From assembly GCA_001599915.1 (NCBI GenBank), contig BCIG01000018.1, positions 434,001 through 498,000 on the forward strand: a DNA stretch of 64,000 nucleotides, read 5' to 3'. The position numbers were made by a program, and so were the translations under genes. Source of the stretch: Symbiotaphrina buchneri (lineage: Eukaryota; Ascomycota; Symbiotaphrinales; Symbiotaphrinaceae). Positions 56,289-64,000 of this stretch are shown one piece after another; within the stretch, counting starts at the first letter, position 1, and every line of letters begins with the position of its first letter. Under the pieces are notes generated by a model, which was not told the DNA's origin, did not search any database, and was given only the letters and a program-made list of their open reading frames with translations.

Positions 56289-57503
56289 CTTTGGGTTTGT
56301 TATCGCCGAGGACGATATTATTGTAGGTTGGTGAACTCGTAGTAGGGAGTATACATACGTGCAAAGCGGCGCAAGTGAGGGCGGAAAGTCGCACTAAACC
56401 TATCTCTGGTTCTAGATGCAGTCGGGTATAAAGCATTCGCTATCAAATAGCCTCCCTATCTGCACTTTAACCTTCGGTACCTACCTTAGGTACCTTACCA
56501 TCATCTAACCCTTGACAGCGCACAGCATAAGGTAGCTGCCTTTGGTACTAGTTCCCGCACTCGAGATCAAGGGCGTAGGCTTTACGTGACCTTACCTTAG
56601 ACGACGGGACGGACCCTCTTCATGTCTGTAAGGAGGTATTCATCACCGTATTATTTCGATATCAACATTATCAAGATAAGATAAGATAAAGTAGAGAAAT
56701 ACAGGTCCCTTAGGTGAGGAACCGGTAACCAACCACCTTAAGTACCGGTACGGAGCTACTACTCCATACCGAGCCTGAAGTATTCGTACTTGCTACCTCA
56801 GGCAAGGTTGCGCTTTTGGACTCGCCTTACAACTTGTCCACTTGTTTCACTGCTTCCTAAGGTACCTCTCGGTACCTACCTTACTCATACCTTACTCCGA
56901 CCTCACCCATGGTACTTGTAAGGTTCCAAGTTAGTTCGTAATTACCTAGGTACCTCAGGTACCTTACCTACCTTAGTCGTTCTTGTTCCTGGGTAAGGTA
57001 CCTAAGGTACCTCTAGGATGACCCCGGACAAGGCGATAGTAAGAACTACCTTTATTATTTGCTGGTAGGCCTCGAGCTCTACATCCCCGCGTGCCACATA
57101 TGGCGTGCAACACCGCGGCCATCGCTTCCCAGTTTCACGTCTTTCTGTTATTCAAAGAGACTACGACCCAGACCTGCTCTTCCCTCCGTCACGTTGCTGC
57201 TCCTCTTGCTGCCACATTCCGACCTACCTGCCCCGCTGCTACGAGGGCGCGCTCTTCCATTCGCGGTCCAGTTGAATACCGCCGTTTAAGAGTTACCCAT
57301 TTTCAGCTCGGCCACCATGTTCGCCTTCTGATCGCTGCGTTTTGAAACTGCGTTGCCAGCTCGTCCTTCGAAACAAGGTCCAGGCCGTTAGGCGCCCGGT
57401 GCTCTAGAGATCCGCGGACACCAGGAGTCGAGCTGATGGAATCGTTTGTCGGCCAAAGCTAAACGTGCTTGAAGTCTTGGTGGAGAGGAACTATCACGGC
57501 AAT
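56289..57503. promoter_or_regulatory. Divergent promoter region of UPRT and wapl
   Basis: About 1.2 kb. The centre (56470-57020) is a long block of the AAGGTACC word. The right 450 bp are the pyrimidine-rich leader of wapl; frames there have no family resemblance. Confidence 0.55.
56470..57020. repeat. Long block of AAGGTAAGGTACC-type word
   Basis: Contains CGGTACCTACCTTAGGTACC, AAGATAAGATAAGATAAAG, TAAGGTACCTCTCGGTACC, TACCTAGGTACCTCAGGTAC, CTTACCTACCTTAG and GTAAGGTACCTAAGGTACCT, both orientations, with many GGTACC palindromes. Confidence 0.85.
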
Positions 57504-60500
57504 ATGGAGACGAACGAAGTCGACCAACCGCGTCGAAAGGTGACGACTTATGGGAAAGCGTCGCGCAAGCGGCTCGATGGCTTCAATCACCAGGTCAGCC
57601 CGTCTACGAAACGCCATCAATCTTATCTACGCCCGGCCGTGGAGAAGCAAGAAGTGAGCGACAAGACACCTCCGTCGAGGAGAATACAAAATATGTCCTC
57701 AGCCTTGCAGCCAGGGAGAGTCACCCAGGCCGGGACAAGCAACCCCGGTGTGGCTAGATCGGGGCTGGATCTTTTGCCCTCGACAACCTCAACACAGCCG
57801 CATCCGGACGCATCGCTCGCTGCCGAAAGCAACACCGAGAAGCGACAGGCCAGTGGTGCATCCCTCAGTGTCTTCGACTTCCCGGCCTCAGACGACGAGC
57901 AGGCCCGTGCGGTGCTGAGCCCTAGGCGGTCTACTACTGCTTATGCCCGGCATGTCAGTGATCATGTAGCCACCACGCACTATCGAAGTACGGCGCACAT
58001 ACCAAAACCCCTCCCGCCCGAGGGAAAGCTGCAAAGCCGGCTTGAGCGGCCTACAAAAAGAAGAAGGACACGTGGCAGTGATGACGATGTCAAAATGGTA
58101 CCTGGTCACCATGGAGATCACCAAATCAGTCAGCAGAAACCGATGTTTAATGGCATGTCACAGCGGAGCAAAGCCACAAAGCATGCTCCCACTAAGATCT
58201 CAGATGTTACTTTCCCTCTCGTAACAGGTACTTTCACGACCACAAAAGCATCAAAGGAAGCGCGATCTCAGCCCCTAGGCAAGAGTGGATTTGGCCCTGG
58301 AGACTCTCGGATGATAATGCAAGAGGCTGATGGTCTGGTATGCGGCTTTTCTCAAGGAGTACAAAATCACCGTGTGAGCTCAGAGGGCTCCAATATCTCT
58401 GATTTTGCGGAGCCGACTAGCTTGGACTCTACTGGAATGCACCCATATGGAGGTTCGGAGAACGCGCAACACCGCATATCCCGGACGCCTTCCAGCTCTC
58501 CCGCCAGTAAAGGCCCTCGCCGCCTCAATAGAGGGCCGACCACGCCGCCTAGAGAGCTTGCTCTTCACCAAGGTCTGCTGCGGACGCCCTCTGCCGTGAC
58601 CACTCCACGCCAGCTGGAGCTCTGGGACGCACTACTGGATGAACCGGACCCTGTTGAGACACCGACCAACGCCAATCCAGGCGCACCGGATCTTAGAGAC
58701 TCACTGGAGCCTGGACTTGCAACAGAGTCTCCAAGCAGGCGTATTTCGGGTCTCGCCACAGAGTCAAAGAAGCCTCGCCGCAGAATGATAGATGCTCTGA
58801 TAGAAACTGACTCAAATGCAGATCGTCAAGGGTTTGAAGAAGAAGAAGAAGAAGAAGAAGAAGAAGAAGAAGGGCTGTACGAAGAGCCCGGTCGGCAAGG
58901 CATATCACAAATTCAGGCTCCGGAGGTCTCGTTTGGTTCGATCCCATCCGTGGAGGAGCAGAAGATGCAGATTGGCAACAAGCCGGCCGTCCAAGGAGGG
59001 CCGAAAGTAACATATGCTCGTCAGCGAAGTTATCTCAGTGGCGATACTCTAGATGCACAACTTTTGTTGGATGCGCCTTTGACGACGACAAACACGAGCG
59101 TTAAAAGACGGTATGGTGAGTCCTTAATGAATCAGTCACCCCAACGATCGCATGCGGCATTCCACCCAGAGGCTACTGGCGTTGACGAGATGGCTTCGGG
59201 GCCACTACGAAGCATCCATGAACTGCGGCAGGCAGGTGGAAATAAGCGATTTCTCGATGAAGCGGAGGCACTGTTTGAAGATATATTCGACCATCGAGTG
59301 TCTATGTTGTCGCGGAGGCGCAGTGCATTGCTCGAACTGTTCAATAAACTTTCTGAGCCTTCATTTGCGCGCCGCTTCATAGATAATGGCCAGGACGAGC
59401 GTTTATTTCTATCTTTCGGGGCCCCTGGCGATACGATCATCGGATGTGTTCTGGCATCTATTCTGAGCCTACTTCTGTGGGAGGGTGGACTGGGACATAC
59501 GGTTATTCTCTTGCAGCACAAAGGGGTCCTTGATCTCATGGTGTCGCTTCTCGAAGATTGCCGAGACATAACGGCTGTGGTGAAAGAGAGGCGAGCGAAC
59601 ATATCGAAAGCAGGTCAAATGGCTGTAAAGGATTTCACGGAGGCTTTGAAAAAGTCATCAATATGGGGCAATACGTCGCCTGAGAATCTGTCGCCGCGCC
59701 TCCTCGCGTTGAAATGTATTGAGCTTCTTATTCGACAAGCCCGAGAAGTTGGCTACACAGGCTCCCTCTTATCTTCTACGGTGGTAGAACATCTCATTCA
59801 GATACTTGAGAGCATCACGGCAAGAACCGATCACTCCTCTGAAAAGCCGGAGCCAGCCGAGGTGGAGACGTTGATGTCGATTTTGGAATCTGCTACACTG
59901 CAGGCTAATCGGACTACTGAGGACAGCTCATGGAATGTCATGTCTATAGAACGGCTGGGCGTTGTTTTCGCCAAACTTTGCAGCCACCCAGAAAGCCCCT
60001 CGTCTCAAACTCGCACATTGGCTCTGCGACTCATCATCAATATCACCAACAACGATGCGGAGACCTGTGAGATACTATCGACGTCTGATCTAGTGGGAGC
60101 ACTCGTTGGGGCAGTATGTCATGCGTTTCCCTCCCGTACTGGCAAAGGCACCACGCTTGAGGACTTGGACCATCTCATCTTGGCTCTGGGGGCACTAATC
60201 AACCTTGCAGAATGGAGTGGGTCTGCAAGGTCAACAATGTTTGTCGCGCCGCAAGAGGGGTCACCGCTTCTGGACGGCCTGCTTGTCCCGTTTCTGGCTG
60301 GTCTGCGCAGTGCATCTCAGGTCAGTATAGTCGAGTCCCTGATCAAGCCAGACCTTCTGACGTGATATTCAGGCAGAATCTATGGAAGAGACGCAATTCA
60401 ATGTTGCCTTTGGTTATCTGGCAGTGCTCCTTGCGAACCTTTGCCAGGATGCGACAATCAGAAATAATGTATCAACGGCGCTACCAGGGCAGACGCTGTC

Positions 60501-60648
60501 ACCGCTCCTCTCAGCGGTGGAAGAGTTCCTACAGTACCACCGCAAGGTGGACTACGATCTCGAGGACTTGGAAGACGGCGAGAGCCCACAGCGGGGCTTC
60601 ACGGAGCGGCTGCAAGGTGTTTTGGACAGGCTAAAGAACATAACATGA
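57504..60648 (+). CDS. wapl: Cohesin-release factor Wapl (WAPL domain protein)
   Basis: Nuclear protein that opens the cohesin ring with Pds5. Exons 57504-60320 and 60373-60648 sum to 1030 residues. The N-terminal half is basic, disordered and Ser/Thr/Pro-rich (SRRIQNMSSALQPGR, SSPASKGPRRLNRGPTTPPR). It contains an unbroken run of about twelve Glu near residue 450, coded by GAA/GAG triplets at 58836-58872. The C-terminal WAPL helical domain starts near residue 555: SIHELRQAGGNKRFLDEAEA, LSRRRSALLELFNKLSEPSF, LLQHKGVLDLMVSLLEDC and ALGALINLAEWSGSAR, ending LQGVLDRLKNIT. The start is the first ATG in the long frame (METNEVDQPRRKVTTYGKAS), where family members also begin with a TYGK motif. Confidence 0.92.
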
Positions 60649-61588
60649 TCAATTCCCTTCCTGCACAAGCTTGATACCCGGTCTGACCAATGTTTATATA
60701 ATATCATTGGTATTCGATGTTCCTTTCTCGTTGTCTAACCTTCGCTGCCTTTGCAACCTACCTTGTCTCCGTATTTGTAGTCGTGTGAGACACTATCAAA
60801 CCTAACATGTACCTACCTACATACCCTACCTACCAGGGTTCCCAATGTGATGTGAGTCTAGCCTTGATGTACCTCAGGTTGCCCTCTCTGGAAGGGAGCA
60901 GTCGCACTCCTGCCTGCAACTAAAGGTACTAGCACCCCTGTGCGGTACCGGGTACCAAGACAAGCTTGGTAAGGCACGTAAGCTAAGGTAAGGTAAAGTT
61001 GAGGTGTGAGCTTAGCAGTGAGCTACTTTTAAGGTAAGTACCACAGGTAGGGACGGAGTAAGTAAGGTACCTTTCGAACCTTCGCTGCCCTGGGGATGCG
61101 TCGTCGTCACAATTACCTCGTACCTTACCTTGACCAGCTACGGCGTACCTGAGGTACGGTAGGTAGGTAAGGTAAGGTAAGGTACACGCTTTTTCTGGAA
61201 GCATTCCCCCCGCGCCCCTCCCCCATCTGCTTCGCTCGAGGACTCGTAGTGCTCCCCTCTCAATCAGGACGACCATCCTCTCCATCTCATCCTTCCCAGC
61301 TACTCGACCCTAGGGCTTTCCATCTCAGACTTCCGTCCAAACCCGCACTGTACGAAGTATCTCTAAGACTGCAGGATTGGCCTTCGTGGCAGGTCCCGCA
61401 CAGCTTACAGTTGCTGCGATCAGGTTGCACTCGCAAATTGCTCGTCCGGTCTGAGGTGGTCCAGCCCGTTCTGCGACCTCGTATCCTCGAAGTATATCTA
61501 CCAAGCAAGCGGGAAACAAGTTCGTTGAATAGCTTGGTCTTGCTTGCACCCTTGGGTCAGGGCACCACGACGTTTATCCCTTAGCGCT
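60649..61588. promoter_or_regulatory. Region between wapl and rheb
   Basis: Tandem gap with a block of the AAGGTACC word (60800-61190) and then a leader of about 350 bp ahead of rheb. A frame at 61249-61584 ends 4 bp before the rheb ATG but starts with GTG and has no family resemblance. Confidence 0.5.
60800..61190. repeat. Block of AAGGTAAGGTACC-type word
   Basis: Contains ATGTACCTACCTACATACCC, GCGGTACCGGGTACC, AAGGTAAGGTAAAG, AAGTAAGGTACC, GTACCTTACCTTGACC and AGGTAGGTAAGGTAAGGTAA in about 390 bp. Confidence 0.8.
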
Positions 61589-62341
61589 ATGCCTGCACCA
61601 CCGAAACAAAGGAAGATCGCGATTGTAGGAAGCCGATCTGTGGGTATGTGACATATGCCGGGCCCTGCTTCTACGCTCTTCTAATGTGAGGTTCAAGGGA
61701 AATCCTCTTTAACGGTGCAATTTGTCGATGGCCATTTTGTGGAAAGCTACTACCCGACGATCGAGAATACGTTCAGCAAGGTCATCAAGTACAGGGGCCA
61801 GGATTATGCCACTGAAATAATAGATACAGCTGGACAGGTACGTTTAGTCGGCATTGGACGAGCACCTCACACCCAGACCCTACAGTGGCTAAAAGGATTG
61901 TTGCGGTAGGACGAGTACAGTATCCTGAATTCGAAACATTTTATAGGCATCCATGGCTACATGCTTGTCTACTCGGTAGCTTCAAAGCAGTCCTTCGAAA
62001 TGGTGCGCATCATCAGGGACAAGATCCTAAATCATCTCGTAAGATGGCCCCACCCGACATCGAGTCCCTTTCCCTGGCAGGCATGGCTGAGCTCTTGACA
62101 GGGTGCTGAATGGGTGCCTCTGGTTATTGTCGGTAACAAGAGCGATCTTCGCCCGGAGCAGCGACAAGTCTCCCCAGAGGATGGCAAACGACTTTCGGAA
62201 GAGTTTAAATGTGGCTGGACCGAGGCCAGCGCAAGGTACAACGAGAATGTAAGCAAAGCTTTTGAGCTCATGATTGCGGAGGTCGAGAAGGCACAGAATC
62301 CCAGTCAACCTACTGGCGGCAACAAGTGCAACGTGATGTGA
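61589..62341 (+). CDS. rhb1: Rheb family small GTPase
   Basis: Ras-like GTPase that activates TORC1. MPAPPKQRKIAIVGSRSVGK SSLTVQF carries the G1 loop with the Arg-Ser-Val typical of Rheb in place of the Ras Gly-Gly. Next come YYPTIENTF (effector, G2), DTAGQDEYSIL (G3, completed by removing an intron of about 80 bp), GNKSDL (G4) and TEASA (G5). The protein ends GGNKCNVM, a farnesylation CaaX box, so it is expected on endomembranes or vacuoles. Four exons; the third intron separates ILNHL from GAEWVPLVIVGNK. The ATG at 61589 is the only reasonable start. Confidence 0.95.
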
Positions 62342-63177
62342 CGGAGCAGTCGCGGCGCCTGGACTCTGGGCTTTATCACGTCCAGTCTCCCTCATGACGT
62401 GCAGAGCAAGCCATGAGCTGGGGATAGAGCTTGGAGACCGCGGAGCGGAAGAGCCGAGCAAACACATTCGGCAAGGGACCTTTGCGCCTACTAGAACCAG
62501 CGTCCTCTCGGCGCATAAGCAGACCAACAGCGGACGGAGAGGAATGGCATGGAATAATGAAAGACATTGATGAGCACTCTTGAGTCAGACTTCCGAGGAC
62601 ATCGGAGTGGTGCGGAAAAGGCCGTCATAACATATCGATGGCCAACGAAGGCCTTCTCTTTTTCTGATTATTGTATGCAACGCCGTACGTCCATGACTGA
62701 GCGACGAAGGAGGTCTTGATCTTGTCATATGTGACTAAGGTACTCACCCGAATTGAAGTGGATATAACAAGTGAAGCAGTGTAGATTCAGTATTGGCCCG
62801 CCAGAGAGAGCTCTTTGTATAGAGGACCTGCAAGATGCTGCTTTGAAGCTGAGCTGCTGCAATGGAATCAATCACAGCGTCGTCGTTGATAAATAGGTAC
62901 TGTACCTTATACTGGTATCAGTGGTAGGGTAGGTGCACGGTGGTGTACCCTTTGTAAAACGAAGCCATGGCAAGCAAGCTCAAGTGCTGCCGAACCCTTT
63001 TTTGACCTGAGATTCCCCACCAGAAATCAAATGACACACGCACCACCACATTTAGTACTCGGAGTCATCACTGGACGTCTCCATTCCCTCCACTTCTCTA
63101 TCTGCGACTGTTCCCGACCGTCCAACGGGAGACTTTTTACACCACACCACGCTTGAACCATTGGCTGCATCGACGCC
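62342..63177. promoter_or_regulatory. Region between rheb and the SerRS gene
   Basis: Tandem gap of about 840 bp. A short patch with GGTACTGTACCTTATACTGG lies at 62897-62916. No gene or RNA is recognised; the last 150 bp are probably the SerRS leader. Confidence 0.4.
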
Positions 63178-64000
63178 ATGCTGGACGTACAGGATTTCCT
63201 GTCCGACAAGGGCGGCGACCCGAATAAAGTCCGCGAGAGCCAACGCCGCCGCTTTGCCCCAGTCGAAGTGGTGGACGAGGTGATTGCCATGTTCGAGGAC
63301 CACCGACGAAGTGAGCCTTTACCACCTATACGCAAACACCGCTGACTGAGCCAAATAGCCAAATACGCTGCCTCTCAGATCAATACTCAGATCAACGCTA
63401 CCCAGAAGGAGATCGGGTTGAAGAAACGTGTACGGTCCTGTTGCTCCTTTTGAACGCATCTTCCCCTTGCTTACCAGGCCTGCCGAATAGGCTAAGGAAG
63501 ATGCTTCTGAACTGCTCCAAAAGAAAGCGGACTTGGAGAAAGAGAAACGAGGGCTGGAGGAAGCTGTCATTGGGAAAGAAGCCGCTCTGCAAACGACGCT
63601 CAAGACCATCGGGAATTATGTCCACGATTCCGTTCCAGTCAGCAATGATGAGGTATTGACGCATCTGGCCCTCCTTTAGCAATCATAGCGCCTGACATCT
63701 CCGAAGAAAGATAACGCTGTGGTACGAGAGTTCACGCCCAAAGGCACCAATTTTGAACAGAGAGCCCAACTGTCACATCACGAGGTCCTGACCCGCATTG
63801 ACGGATATGACCCCGAACGCGGGGTCAAGATTGTAGGGCACCGAGGTTACTGCCTTACCGGTTATGGGCTGTTCCTGAACCTGGCTCTGGTCAATTATGG
63901 CTTGGAGTTCCTTTGGCGCAAAGGCTATAAGCCAAATCAGCCGCCGCACTTCATGCTCAGGGACTACATGGCAAAGACAGCGCAGTTAGAGCAGTTCGAC
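63178..64000 (+). CDS. Seryl-tRNA synthetase, cytosolic, partial at its 3' end
   Basis: Class II synthetase that charges tRNA-Ser (and tRNA-Sec in other kingdoms). Exons 63178-63310, 63359-63429, 63491-63652 and 63689 onward run off the right edge. The N-terminus MLDVQDFLSDKGGDPNKVRE SQRRR is the eukaryotic cytosolic form. A long helical hairpin (tRNA-binding arm) follows, with LKKRAKEDASELLQKKADLE. Then comes the start of the catalytic domain: HHEVLTRIDGYDPERGVKIV, GHRGYCLTGYGLFLNLALVN and GYKPNQPPHFMLRDYMAKTA. The catalytic motifs 2 and 3 lie outside the window. No targeting peptide is seen, so a cytosolic enzyme is likely. Confidence 0.94.

Noticed and set aside
61249-61584. 111-codon plus-strand frame ending 4 bp before rheb
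   Set aside because: It starts with GTG, has no family resemblance and sits in the presumed leader of rheb.

Overview
This window looks like nuclear DNA of a filamentous ascomycete (Pezizomycotina; Sordariomycete-like is my guess, not proven). Genes are close together and cut by many short introns of about 49-70 bp with GT...AG ends and CTAAC/CTGAC branch sites. The gene set is typical of these fungi: the RcoA/Tup1 co-repressor, the CCAAT-factor subunit HapE, a Mei2-type RNA-binding protein, Wapl, the uracil-catabolism protein Urc1 and a UPF0357 protein. I rebuilt exon-intron structures by hand. For most genes the exon lengths sum to whole codons and the joined protein matches its family.

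Layout. 1-10.4 kb: rcoA/tup1 (-, running off the left edge), sterol C-5 desaturase (+), a mitochondrial FAD/folate-type carrier (-), a tiny five-exon tom7 (-), and the U2 snRNP protein Hsh49/SF3b4 (+). 10.9-20.4 kb: UPF0357 (-), RPL28 (+), cytosolic malate dehydrogenase (+), TRAPP subunit Trs33 (-), SUMO E3 ligase Pli1/Siz (-), and a DUF2423 protein (+). 21-33 kb: GPI ethanolamine-phosphate transferase Las21/Gpi7 (+), RNase MRP subunit Rmp1 (-), Mei2 (-), exocyst Sec15 (+). 33.6-41.4 kb: HapE (-), Fcf2 (+), mitochondrial ribosomal protein S10 (+), mitochondrial TrpRS (+). 41.5-46.7 kb: an AT-rich, gene-free island holding a broken Ty1/copia LTR retroelement inside a degenerate inverted repeat. 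46.9-64 kb: Imo32-type hydrolase (+), RPS1/S3Ae (-), an uncertain Ser/Pro-rich protein (-), Urc1 (-), Elf1 (+), uracil phosphoribosyltransferase (-), Wapl (+), Rheb GTPase (+) and cytosolic SerRS (+, running off the right edge).

The genes are mostly unrelated housekeeping functions. The one functional pairing I see is urc1 and a uracil phosphoribosyltransferase, both on the minus strand with only elf1 between them. The most striking non-coding feature is a dispersed word built on AAGGTAAGGTACC and its complement. It recurs in dense blocks in at least a dozen intergenic regions, and I noticed no such block inside a coding exon. I found no tRNA, rRNA or CRISPR by eye and no obvious new multi-gene system. 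The most novel material is this intergenic word family, a UPF0357 intron that seems to have lost its acceptor, and the nested AT-rich island.
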